This document shows, in pieces, positions 10,632-22,700 of a DNA stretch of 64,000 bases. Where the stretch lies: NCBI RefSeq assembly GCF_002234675.1, contig NC_019879.2:397501-461500 (forward strand), in the 5' to 3' direction. A program made the translations under genes and the position numbers. Positions within the stretch are counted from its first letter, which is position 1. Every line of letters starts with the position of its first letter. Source of the DNA: Oryzias latipes. Taxonomy: Eukaryota; Chordata; Actinopteri; Beloniformes; Adrianichthyidae. The notes under the pieces were generated by a model that saw only the letters and a list, made by a program, of their open reading frames with translations, ran no database searches and had not been told where the DNA came from.

Positions 10632-12499
10632 GGTCCGGTGTTAAAGTGGTCCGGTGCTAAAGTGGTCCGGTTCTAAAGTGGTACGGTTCTAAAGTGGTCC
10701 GGTTCTTAAGTGGTCCGGTTGTAAAGTGTTCCGGTGCTAAAGTGGTCCGGTTCTTAAGTGGTCCGGTTGTAAAGTGGTCCGGTGCTAAAGTGGTCCGGTT
10801 CTTAAGTGGTCCGGTTGTAAAGTGTTCCGGTGCTAAAGTGGTCAGGTTCTAAAGTGGTCCGGTACTAAATTGGTCCGGTTCTAAATTGGTCCGGTTATAA
10901 AGTGGTCCGGTGTTAAAGTGGTCCGGTTCTAAAGTGGTCCGGTTGTAAAGTGTTCCGGTGCTAAAGTGGTCCGGTTCTAAAGTGGTCCGGTGTTAAAGTG
11001 GTCCGGTTCTAAAGTGGTCCGGTGTTAAAGTGGTCCGGTGCTAAAGTGGTCCGGTTCTAAAGTGGTACGGTTCTAAAGTGGTCCGGTTCTTAAGTGGTCC
11101 GGTTGTAAAGTGTTCCGGTGCTAAAGTGGTCCGGTTCTTAAGTGGTCCGGTTGTAAAGTGGTCCGGTGCTAAAGTGGTCCGGTTCTTAAGTGGTCCGGTT
11201 GTAAAGTGGTCCGGTGCTAAAGTGGTCCGGTTCTTAAGTGGTCCGGTTGTAAAGTGGTACGGTTCTAAAGTGGTCCGGTACTAAATTGGTCCGGTTCTAA
11301 ATTGGTCCGGTTATAAAGTGGTCCGGTGTTAAAGTGGTCCGGTTCTAAAGTGGTCCGGTTGTAAAGTGTTCCGGTGCTAAAGTGGTCCGGTTCTTAAGTG
11401 GTCCGGTTGTAAAGTGGTATGGTTCTAAAGTGCTCCTGTACTAAATTGGTCCGGTTCTAAATTGGTCCGGTTCTAAAGTGGTCCGGTGCTAAATTGGTCC
11501 GGTTCTAAATTGGTCCGGTTATAAAGTGGTCCGGTGTTAAAGTGGTCCGGTTCTAAAGTGGTCCGGTGCTAAAGTGGTCCGGTTCTAAAGTGGTCCGGTG
11601 TTAAAGTGGTCCGGTGCTAAAGTGGTCAGGTTCTAAAGTGGTCCGGTTCTAAATTGGTCCGGTTCTAAATTGGTCCGGTTATAAAGTGGTCCGGTTCTAA
11701 AGTGGTCCGGTGCTAAAGTGGTCCGGTTCTAAAGTGGTCCGGTGTTAAAGTGGTCCGGTGCTAAAGTGGTCCGGTTCTAAAGTGGTCCGGTGCTAAAGTG
11801 GTCCGGTTCTAAAGTGGTCCGGTGTTAAAGTGGTCCGGTGTTAAAGTGGTCCGGTGCTAAAGTGGTCCGGTTCTAAAGTGGTCCGGTGCTAAAGTGGTCC
11901 GGTTCTAAAGTGGTCCGGTGTTAAAGTGGTCCGGTGTTAAAGTGGTCAGGTTCTAAAGTGGTCCGGTACTAAATTGGTCCGGTGCTAAAGTGGTCCGGTA
12001 TTAAAGTGGTCCGGTGTTAAAGTGGTCAGGTTCTAAAGTGGTCCGGTTCTAAATTGGTCCGGTTCTAAATTGGTCCGGTTATAAAGTGGTCCGGTTCTAA
12101 AGTGGTCCGGTGCTAAAGTGGTCCGGTTCTAAAGTGGTCCGGTGTTAAAGTGGTCCGGTGCTAAAGTGGTCCGGTTCTAAAGTGGTCCGGTGCTAAAGTG
12201 GTCCGGTTCTAAAGTGGTCCGGTGTTAAAGTGGTCCGGTGTTAAAGTGGTCCGGTGCTAAAGTGGTCCGGTTCTAAAGTGGTCCGGTGCTAAAGTGGTCC
12301 GGTTCTAAAGTGGTCCGGTGTTAAAGTGGTCCGGTTCTAAATTGGTCCGGTTATAAAGTGGTCCGGTTCTAAAGTGGTCAGGTTCTAAAGTGGTCCGGTG
12401 TTAAAGTGGTCCGGTGCTAAAGTGGTCCGGTACTAAATTGGTCCGGTTCTAAATTGGTCCGGTTATAAAGTGGTCCGGTTCTAAAATGGTCCGGTACTA
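10632..12499 (+). repeat. 16-bp minisatellite
   Basis: About 117 tandem copies of a 16-mer with consensus GGTCCGGTTCTAAAGT. Variation is concentrated at the two bases after CCGGT (T, G or A, then C or T) and in AAAGT versus AAATT. Blocks of the same variant order recur, for example around 11690-11900 and 12080-12300, so multi-unit segments have been duplicated. The period is not a multiple of three and stops are frequent, so it is not coding. Confidence 0.95.
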
Positions 12500-13143
12500 C
12501 GCTCTCTTCCTGGTTCATACAGTGTGAATGTGGGGAAAGAAAGTTCTGCAGCGCTCCGGGCTTTTTCTAGACAGAATGTGGACCCAGAGAAACACAGCCA
12601 TGACCTTTGACCCGAGCAGAGCCGAGTTTGATGAGGACTGAAGACAGTTCAACTAAGAAATGCTTAAAAAAGTCATTTTGTTGCCAATTTGTCCCAAAAA
12701 TAAAACTATAATATTTAAAACGATTAACACCTTTGAAGTTTTTTATCTTCCAAGTTCAGTTGAAGCGGTTTCCAAATGAAGCATAAAAGAATGAAAAGAT
12801 GAAAGAACACTTTATTCATGGATTTGTGCTTTTGAAGTTCTCTGAACTAAACTAAATCTGCAGAATCATTGCAAATGAAGTTGGGACTCAGCGTGTGTTC
12901 TTCCTCAGGGTTCTCTGTGAGGAACCGACACGGTTTTTCTGGTGTCCTGCCGTCTGTTCTGATAAACGATGGCAGCAGCCTTCAGCTGCTTCTCTTGGCT
13001 GACTGAGGTCACGTCGGCCTGCTCTAATTGTTCATGTGAGTTCATGCAGAAAGCAGTCGCTACTGAGAGTGCAGCTGGTCCGGGTCCGGACCGGGTCTTT
13101 TCTCTGAGCTTCCAGCTGGTCTTTCCGTCTGATAGCAGCTTGG
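12500..13143. other. Gene-free stretch
   Basis: Ordinary-composition DNA between the minisatellite and the second MITE. No feature is supported. Confidence 0.45.
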
Positions 13144-13355
13144 TAACCCTTGTTCTATCCTAGGCACTTTAACATTGGGAGGTGGGTCATCTAGACCCAC
13201 TAGACAGAGCTCTGAACCTTTTTTCTTGAATGATTTGTGATCTTCACTGGTGTCCATGGATTACATGAAATCTTTCCACCTTTATCCACCTTTGTCATGG
13301 TAGGGAGAACACCTCAATGGAAGGGGGGGGGTCATCTAAGATAGCACAAGGGGTA
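13144..13355 (+). mobile_element. TA-flanked MITE, copy 2
   Basis: Same element as at 2930, bounded by TA on both sides, with ends ACCCTTGTTCTATC and GATAGCACAAGGGG. It differs by point changes and a shorter poly-G tract. Confidence 0.85.
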
Positions 13356-13767
13356 AAGAAAACGGCTACATTTCAGCCTGAAGCTGAGCTGGGGCTGTGG
13401 TGAAGCGTGCACAGCCCCGTGACCTGAAGGCAGAGCCGTGTGAGGAGCGGTTCAGACTGGGCTCAGCTGTGAGCCGCTGCTCCAGAGGGACTTTGTGTGT
13501 TTGTCTGCAGCCTCCTGAGGCCGCTCTGCTGCCACAAATCCTGTCCAGAGCTGGAGATCAGCGTCTGCTGTTTGTGTCTGATAATCCATAAATGCAAAGC
13601 ACCACTCTGTACTTGATGTGACTTACATTCAGTGGTGCCAGATAGTCACCGTTTTTCAGCCTAAAAGTTATCTAAAAACAGCCAGACCCCATAAGAACCC
13701 CCCCCCCCCCCCCCAAAAAAGTTAACTAGTGATCAATTATCCATGATAGCTGTGATTACTGTTAATT
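13356..13767. other. Gene-free stretch with poly-C tract
   Basis: No gene seen. A poly-C run near 13700 is a simple repeat. Confidence 0.45.
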
Positions 13768-13968
13768 AGTGATTGGGCGGCAGTTTAGCTCAGGCGGTAG
13801 AGCAGGTCGTCAAACAACCGAAGAGTTGGCAGTTCAATCCCCAGTCTCCCCAGCTAGCTGTCACCCCCTGAGTGCAGCTAGCTGGGGGGGTGCAGCTCGC
13901 TGCTCCCCCCCAGGGGACGGGCTAAAGTGCAGAGAACAATCTCCCCATTGTGGGAAAAAAATAATTAA
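13768..13968 (+). mobile_element. tRNA-derived SINE
   Basis: The head contains an A-box-like TAGCTCAGGCGGTAGAGC and a B-box-like GGCAGTTCAATCCCC at tRNA-like spacing, so it could recruit RNA polymerase III. It is followed by a CAGCTAGCTG-containing body and a tail ending CTCCCCATTGTGGG. The whole resembles a fish SINE rather than a functional tRNA because no clover-leaf acceptor stem closes. It is a different family from the SINE at 5036. Confidence 0.75.
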
Positions 13969-14610
13969 TCACCCTTTGTTTATTTCTTCCCGATTTATTG
14001 AATGTTCAACTTTATTTATCAACTTTATTAATGATATTATATCTACTGTTTTGCTGTCAGTTAGAGCGAAACGGAAAAAAAACGGACTCTTATTAAACTT
14101 TATTAACAACCATCAAAAACAAGCGTGAGCTCAATGGTAGCTCGCTTTACCTCAAACATTAGAAACAATCAGACATGAATGAAAAGAAGAAAAGGGAAAA
14201 ATAAGGATGTCCCGATCAGTTTCTTTGGTCCAGAGTTTGGGGATCTGCCCATCCTGGGTCCCGATCCGTTACTTTTGTTACATATTTACCAAATGAACAC
14301 ATTACATCAACACATCCAGGTTTTACTTTTGTTAACCGTCCTTTATCATTCTACACTTTAACAGAGCATTTCTGTCAAGGATTTTCAATCAAGTAAGAAT
14401 AGTGCAACTATGTCAACTAGGAAAAACTATTACCTAATAAAAGGGTTGACTAAAACTAGTACCCGCAATTTTTGGGCTATAGAGCGCACCTGATTACATT
14501 TTTAAAGGATAAACCATTTAGTACATACATTAGCCTCACCTGTCTATAAGCCGCATGTGCCCACATTGAAACGTGTTGCAAAAAGAGGATGTGCATGAAC
14601 TCAAACCACA
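13969..14610. other. Repeat remnants, no gene
   Basis: AT-rich DNA. GGATGTCCCGATC at about 14205 resembles a hAT inverted-repeat end, and the CTATAAGCCGC string near 14545 resembles another transposon remnant. Neither has a partner end in view. Confidence 0.35.
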
Positions 14611-14795
14611 TGCGTGTGTAAGAAGGAGGAGGAGGAGGGAGCGGAAGGGGGGGAAGAGTGTGTGCAGCACGCAGCAGAGGGTGGGAGAGGGAGGGGGGGA
14701 GAGGAAGAGGGAGGGAGAGGAAGAGGGGGGGAGAGGGAGGGAGGAGGGGAGAGGGAGAGGGTGGGGGAGTGAGAGGGCGGCAGGCGCACTAGAGG
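14611..14795 (+). repeat. GGA/GGGAGA purine-rich low-complexity tract
   Basis: Almost pure G/A on the plus strand, hence an Arg/Glu/Gly-rich frame and a Pro/Ser/Leu frame opposite. This is low complexity, not protein coding. Confidence 0.85.
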
Positions 14796-15445
14796 GGATG
14801 CGCGGGAGAGGAAAAAGCAGGGCTGCTCTGCCAGCTTATGGTCTCTCTCTGAGTTTTGAATGAGGAAGTGTTTGCAGACGTTGAGCTGTACTTACAGTGT
14901 GATCCAAGCAAAGAAATAAACGGCTTCTAGCCTGTTCCAGAGCAACGGTGTCCACTTCATTAGTTACCGTTTGCGTCCCGACCGGGACCGGACCTGAAAT
15001 AACAGCGGTTTCCGACTACGGCCTACGGTCTGAAGCCTGAGGCTGAAAGGTAACAGCTGATGGGGCTCCAGCTGTCCTCCAACAGCAACATCAGCACAAA
15101 AGCACCTTAATGAGTCATGTGATCTGAGTTGACGTCACTGACGTACGACTCGCATTTACCGGGAATTATCCGATTTTTCTGCTTACATGGCACACGCTAA
15201 TGCACGTATCCGATTCGTATCCGATTTATTTCCACATATGAGTGAGCATATGTGATTCCGATCTGAGAAAATCGGAATCCATGCGCTTTTGTCCTGCTTC
15301 CACGGTCACCGATCATATCCGATCTGTGCCACATGAGAGGAAAAAAACGGAATTGGGTCACTTGAACCCTGCAGTGGAAATGCGGCCTCAGCGCGTGCGC
15401 CAGGAGTTTTCTTCCACAACAGTGACACACCGTAGCCACCTTAAT
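14796..15445. other. Gene-free stretch with short inverted motifs
   Basis: Repeated ATCCGAT/ATCGGA motifs at about 15165-15335 give local inverted repeats and may be a decayed DNA transposon. No exon is supported. Confidence 0.35.
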
Positions 15446-15801
15446 GGGGTATTCCAGAAAGCATGGTTAACTTACCCCGACATTAACCCTGAACTCTCGC
15501 TTAAGTAACCCTAAACTTGCTTACTTTGCGTATGTAGGTCCCAAAACACTGGTTATGAGTCTGCTTAATTAACCTCCTCCTGGGAACCCCGAGTTAATGC
15601 GCGTGCATGGCAGTACAACAAGGCATTTTCAATGGATTGCCGATTTCCATGGAAAGGCGTGGAGAAAAAAAGAGAGCTTCATACTTAACTGAAACGGAGT
15701 CAAAGGTTTTAATGACGGCGTATAAAGAGTATACGCCCATCAAAACAGTAATACTGCTGCATCAGCAAAAGAAAGAGTTTCTGCTTGGAGAAAAAGAACG
15801 C
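15446..15801 (+). pseudogene. Harbinger-like transposon fragment with Myb/SANT-like frame
   Basis: The segment opens GGGGTATTCCAGAAAGC after TTAAT, similar to ends of PIF/Harbinger-group elements. From 15607 an ATG-led frame encodes a basic KKRASYLTETESKVLMTAYK segment followed by an acidic/basic helix. This resembles the start of the Myb/SANT-like DNA-binding protein that accompanies Harbinger transposases. The frame runs into a donor-like GAACGC|GTGAGT at 15801. No second inverted end and no transposase are visible, so it is a fragment. The family call is an inference from motif likeness. Confidence 0.4.
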
Positions 15802-16769
15802 GTGAGTTTCTGATCATATGTATATATATATGTACAGTATATATTTGATGTGACACATTCAGCTGCCCTGAATGAAGGAGACCAGAGGAAGTTTTTGTGT
15901 GACAGAAAGGTCTGTTGTTACTCATTGACCAAGATCTGGAGTCCATAAGGGGAACAACCTGTGTGTAGATGTCCAGCAGACACACAGCAGACGGTTGACC
16001 TCCAGGGTGCCGTTACCGTCTGTCTCATCTTGTGCTCAGAACTGCCTCGCAGATTCCAGTCTGGATTCCTTCTGCTTCCAACTTCTCAACATCTGCAGCT
16101 TTAAGCTTCTGCAAAGGTGTTCCTGTAGGTTTTTTGTAAATCACGTTTTCTGCTGTAACCATGTTGTTTTTTTTCGCCTCGCCTTGGCTTACCTGCTCTG
16201 TTGGACAGGGGGGGATTGGGGCTAAAGGTCCAGTTGACAAGCGGTCTTCTTGTTACTCACGGTGTCACAGAGACTGTTGGAGCAGTTCTTAACCGTAGAA
16301 TGGGTTTTGTGTGGGTTAAGGGGTGAAATGGTGATGCTGTCCCTGTTTTTGGCTGATGGTTGGATCAGAACATGTTTTTGTGTGCTTTCTGAACCTCATG
16401 CTGAAACCTAGAGTGTTTTCTTCCTGTCTGACATTTTGATGATACCGAGGAGGTTTCTTCTCTGAATGTTTTATGGTACTCTGAACCCAGCGTGACCCTT
16501 GGAGACTGCTGGAGCCTCCACAGAGCTGCAGCAGGTGACGTAGGGCAGATGGAGCTATGTTTTTTTTGTTTTATGGTTTAGTGAGCTACGACCCAGATAT
16601 GGCAGCATGTCTATATTTAGAAGTACTGGGATCATGATGAGGATTCTGCTACTGTAAGTGTCTGATGTCTGACACGAAAAGGTGCTGCTGCCATCAGCCT
16701 ATCGTATACTTGCACAGTCCGCTAGCTTCCTGCCTCCCTCTCAGCCTTCTGCAGTGGAGTAAGCTTAGG
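15802..16769. other. Gene-free stretch
   Basis: Short AT-rich tract (TATATATATA) near 15830, otherwise ordinary DNA. No gene supported. Confidence 0.45.
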
Positions 16770-19700
16770 TGTGCAACACAGAACACTAAAGGATCAGCCG
16801 CTATACAACACAGAACACTAAAGGATCAGCCGCTGTACAACACAGAACACTAAAAGATCAGCCGCTGTACAACACAGAACACTAAAGGATCAGCTGCTGT
16901 ACAACACAGAACACTTCAGGAGCAGCAGCTGTAAAACACAGAACACAAAAGGATCAGCTGATGTACAACACAGAACACTAAAGGATCAGCCGCTGTACAA
17001 CACAGAACGCTAAAGGAACAGCAGCTGTACAACACAGAACACCTAAGGATCAGCCACTGTACAACACAGAACACTAAAAGATCAGCCGCTGTACAACACA
17101 GAACACTAAAGGATCAGCTGCTGTACAACACAGAAAACCTAAGGATCAGCCGCTGTACAACACAGAACACTAAAAGATCAGCCGCTGTACATCACAGAAC
17201 ACTAAAGGATCAGCCGCTGTACAACACAGAACACCTAAGGATCAGCCGCTGTACAACACAGAACACTAAAAGATCAGCCGCTGTACATCACAGAACACTA
17301 AAGGATCAGCTGCTGTACAACACAGAACACTAAAGGATCAGCCGCTGTACAAAACAGAACACTAAAAGATCAGCCGCTGTACATCACAGAACACTAAAGG
17401 ATCAGCCGCTGTACAACACAGAACACCTAAGGATCAGCCGCTATACAACACAAAACACTAAAAGATCAGCCGCTATACAACACAGAACACTAAAGGAAAA
17501 ACTGCTGAAAGACACAGAACACTAAAGGATCAGCCGCTGTACAACACAGAACACCTAAGGATCAGCCGCTGTACAACACAGAACACTAAAGAAAAAGGTG
17601 CTGAAAGACACAGAAATACTAAAGGATCAGCCGTTGTACAACATAGAACACTAAAGGATCAGCCGCTGTAAAACAGAGAACACTAAAGGAACAGCAGCTG
17701 TACAACACAGAACAGTAAAGGATCAGCCGCTGTACAACACAGAACACTAAAGGAACAGCTGCTGAAAGACACAGAACACTAAAAGATCAGCCGCTGTACA
17801 ACACAGAACCCTAAAGGAACAGCAGCTGGACATCACAGAACACTAAAAGATCAGCTGCTGTAAAACAGAGAACACTAAAGGAACAGCAGCTGTACATCAC
17901 AGAACACTAAAGGAAAAGCTTTTGAAAGACACAGAAATACTAAAGGATCAGCCGTTGTACAACATAGAACACTAAAGGATCAGCCGCTATACAACACAGA
18001 ATACTAAAGGATCAGCCGCTGTACAACACAGAACACTAAAGGAAAAGCTTTTGAAAGACACAGAAATACTAAAGGATCAGCCGTTGTACAACATAGAACA
18101 CTAAAGGATCAGCCGTTGTACAACATAGAACACTAAAGGATCAGCCGCTATACAACACAGAATACTAAAGGATCAGCAGCTGTACAACACAGAACACTAA
18201 AGGAAAAGCTTTTGAAAGACACAGAAATACTAAAGGATCAGCCGTTGTACAACATAGAACACTAAAGGATCAGCCGCTATACAACACAGAATACTAAAGG
18301 ATCAGCCGCTGTACAACACAGAACACTAAAGGAACAGCAGCTGTACAAAACAGAACACCAGAGGAACAGTTGCTGAAAGACACAGAACACTAAAAGATCA
18401 GCCGCTATACAACACAGAACACTAAAGGATCAGCCGCTGTACAACACAGAACCCTAAAGGAACAGCTGCTGAGAGACACAGAACACTAAAGGATCAACCG
18501 CTGTACAACATAGAACATTAAAGGAACAGCCGCTGTACAACACAGAACACTAAAGGAACAGCTGCTGAGAGACACAGAACACTAAAGGATCAACCGCTGT
18601 ACAACATAGAACACTAAAGGAACAGCAGCTGTACAAAACAGAACACCAGAGGAACAGTTGCTGAAAGACACAGAACACTAAAAGATCAGCCGCTGTACAA
18701 CACAGAACCCTAAAGGAACAGCAGCTGTACATCACAGAACACTAAAAGATCAGCCGCTGGACAAGACAGAACACTAAAGATCAGCTGCTGTACAACACAG
18801 AACACTAAAGGATCAGCTGCTGAAAGACACAGAACACTAAAGGAACAACCGCTGTAAAACACAGAACACTAAAGGATCAGCTGCTGTACAACACAGAACA
18901 CTAAAGGAACAGCTGCTGAAAGACACAGAACACTAAAGGATCAGCCGCTGTACAACACAGAACACTAAAGGAACAGCCGCTGTACAACACAGAACACTTA
19001 AGGATCAGCCGCTGTACAACACAGAACACTAAAGGATCAGCCGCTGTACAACACAGAACACTAAAGGAACAGCCGCTGTACAACACAGAACACTAAAGGA
19101 TCAGCCGCTTTACAACACAGAACACTAAAGGATTAACCCCCCATACAACACAGAACACTAAAGGAAAAGCTGCTGAAAGACACAGAACACTAAAGGATCA
19201 GCCGCTGTACAACACAGAACACTAAAGGATCAGCCGCTATACAACACAGAACACTAAAAGATCAGACGCTGTACAACACAAAACACTAAAGGAACAGCTG
19301 CTGAGAGACACAGAACACTAAAGGATCAACCGCTGTACAACATAGAACACTAAAGGAACAGCAGCTGTACAAAACAGAACACCAGAGGAACAGTTGCTGA
19401 AAGACACAGAACACTAAAAGATCAGCCGCTATACAACACAGAACACTAAAAGATCAGCCGCTGTACAACACAGAACCCTAAAGGAACAGCTGCTGTACAA
19501 CACAGAACACTAAAGGATCAGCTGCTGTACAACACAGAACACTAAAGGATCAGCTGCTGAAAGACACAGAACACTAAAAGATCAGCAGCTGTACATCACA
19601 GAACACTAAAGGATCAGCCGCTGGACAACACAGAACACTAAAGGATCAGCCGCTGGACAACACAGAACACTAAAGGATCAGCTGCTGTACAACACAGAAC

Positions 19701-22700
19701 ACTAAAGGATCAGCTGCTGAAAGACACAGAACACTAAAAGATCAGCAGCTGTACATCACAGAACAATAAAGGATCAGCCGCTGTACAACAAAGAACACTA
19801 AAGGATCAGCCGCTTTACAACACAGAACACTAAAGGAACAACCGCTGTATAATACAGAACACTAAAGGATCAGCCGCTGTACAACACAGAACACTAAAGG
19901 AACAGCCGCTGTACAACACAGAACACTAAAGGATCAGCCGCTTTACAACACAGAACACTAAAGGATCAGCCGCTATACAACACAGAACACTAAAGGAACA
20001 GCTGCTGAAAGACACAGAACACTAAAGGATCAGCCGCTGTACAACACAGAACACTAAAGGAACAGCTGCTGAAAGACACAGAACACTAAAGGATCAGCCG
20101 CTGTACAACACAGAACACTAAAGGAACAGCTGCTGAAAGACACAGAACACTAAAGGATCAGCCGCTGTACAACACAGAACACTAAAGGAACAGCTGCTGA
20201 AAGACACAGAACACCAAAGGATCAGCCGCTGTACATCACAGAACACTAAAGGATCAGCTGCTGAAAGACACAGAACACTAAAGGAACAGCAGCTGTACAT
20301 CACAGAACACTAAAGGATCAGCCGCTGTACAACACAGAACACCAAAGGATTAGCCGCTGTACAACACAGAACACAAAAGGAACAGCAGCTGTACAAGACA
20401 GAACACCAAAGGAACAGCTGCTGAAAGACACAGAACACTAAAGGAACAGCTGCTGAAAGACACAGAACACTAAAAGATCAGCCGCTATACAACACAGAAC
20501 ACTAAAGGATCAGCTGCTGAAAGACACAGAACACAAAAGGAACAGCAGCTGTACAAGACAGAACACCAAAGGAACAGCTGCTGTACAATACAGAACACTA
20601 AAGGATCAGCCGCTGTACAACACAGAACACTAAAGGAACAGCCGCTGTACAACACAGAACACTAAAGGATCAGCCGCTGTACAACACAGAACACTAAAGG
20701 AACAGCCGCTGTACAACACAGAACACTAAAGGATCAGCCGCTTTACAACACAGAACACTAAAGGATCAGCCGCTATACAACACAGAACACTAAAGGAACA
20801 GCTGCTGAAAGACACAGAACACTAAAGGATAAGCCGCTGTACAACACAGAACACTAAAGGAACAGCTGCTGAAAGACACAGAACACAAAAGGAACAGCCG
20901 CTGTACAACACAGAACACTAAAGGATCAGCCGCTGTACAACACAGAACACTAAAGGAACAGCCGCTGTACAACACAGAACACTAAAGGATCAGCCGCTTT
21001 ACAACACAGAACACTAAAGGATCAGCCGCTATAATACACAGAACACTAAAGGAAAAGCTGCTGAAAGACACAGAACACTAAAGGATCAGCCGCTGTACAA
21101 CACAGAACACTAAAGGATCAGCCGCTATACAACACAGAACACTAAAGGATCAGCCGCTGTACAACACAGAACACTAAAGGATCAGCCGCTATACAACACA
21201 GAACACTAAAGGATCAACCGCTGTACAACATAAAACACTAAAGGAACAGCAGCTGTACAAAACAGAACACCAGAGGAACAGTTGCTGAAAGACACAGAAC
21301 ACTAAAAGATCAGCCGCTATACAACACAGAACATTAAAAGATCAGCCGCTGTACAACACAGAACCCTAAAGGAACAGCTGCTGTACAACACAGAACACTA
21401 AAGGATCAGCTGCTGTACAACACAGTACACTAAAGGATCAGCTGCTGAAAGACACAGAACACTAAAAGATCAGCAGCTGTACATCACAGAACAATAAAGG
21501 ATCAGCCGCTGGACAACACAGAACACTAAAGGATCAGCTGCTGTACAACACAGAACACTAAAGGATCAGCTGCTGAAAGACACAGAACACTAAAAGATCA
21601 CCAGCTGTACATCACAGAACAATAAAGGATCAGCCGCTGTACAACACAGAACACTAAAGGATCAGCCGCTGTACAACACAGAACACTAAAGGAACAACCG
21701 CTGTACAATACAGAACAATAAAGGATCAGCCGCTGTACAACACAGAACACTAAAGGATCAGCTGCTGAAAGACACAGAACACTAAAAGATCAGCAGCTGT
21801 ACATCACAGAACAATAAAGGATCAGCCGCTGTACAACACAGAACACTAAAGGAACAACCGCTGTACAATACAGAACACTAAAGGATCAGCCGCTGTACAA
21901 CACAGAACACTAAAGGAACAGCCGCTGTACAACACAGAACACTAAAGGATCAGCCGCTATACAACACAGAACACTAAAGGAAAAGCTGCTGAAAGACACA
22001 GAACACTAAAGGATCAGCCGCTGTACAACACAGAACACTAAAGGAACAGCTGCTGAAAGACACAGAACACTAAAGGATCAGCCGCTGTACAACACAGAAC
22101 ACTAAAGGAACAGCTGCTGAAAGACACAGAACACTAAAGGATTAGCCGCTGTACAACACAGAACACTAAAAGAACAGCAGCTGTACAAGACAGAACACTA
22201 AAGGATCAGCTGCTGTACATCACAGAACACTAAAGGATCAGCTGCTGAAAGACACAGAACACTAAAGGAACAGCAGCTGTACATCACAGAACACTAAAGG
22301 ATCAGCCGCTGTACAACACAGAACACCAAAGGATTAGCCGCTGTACAACACAGAACACAAAAGGAACAGCAGCTGTACAAGACAGAACACCAAAGGAACA
22401 GCTGCTGAAAGACACAGAACACTAAAGGAACAGCTGCTGAAAGACACAGAACACTAAAAGATCAGCCGCTATACAACACAGAACACTAAAGGATCAGCTG
22501 CTGAAAGACACAGAACACAAAAGGAACAGCAGCTGTACAAGACAGAACACCAAAGGAACAGCTGCTGAAAGACACAGAACACTAAAAGATCAGCCGCTAT
22601 ACAACACAGAACACTAAAGGATCAGCCGCTGTACAACACAAAACACTAAAGGAACAGCTGCTGAGAGACACAGAACACTAAAGGATCAACCGCTGTACAA

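Noticed and set aside
13768..13860. Functional tRNA gene
   Set aside because: A- and B-box-like motifs are present, but no complete clover-leaf closes and a SINE body and tail follow.
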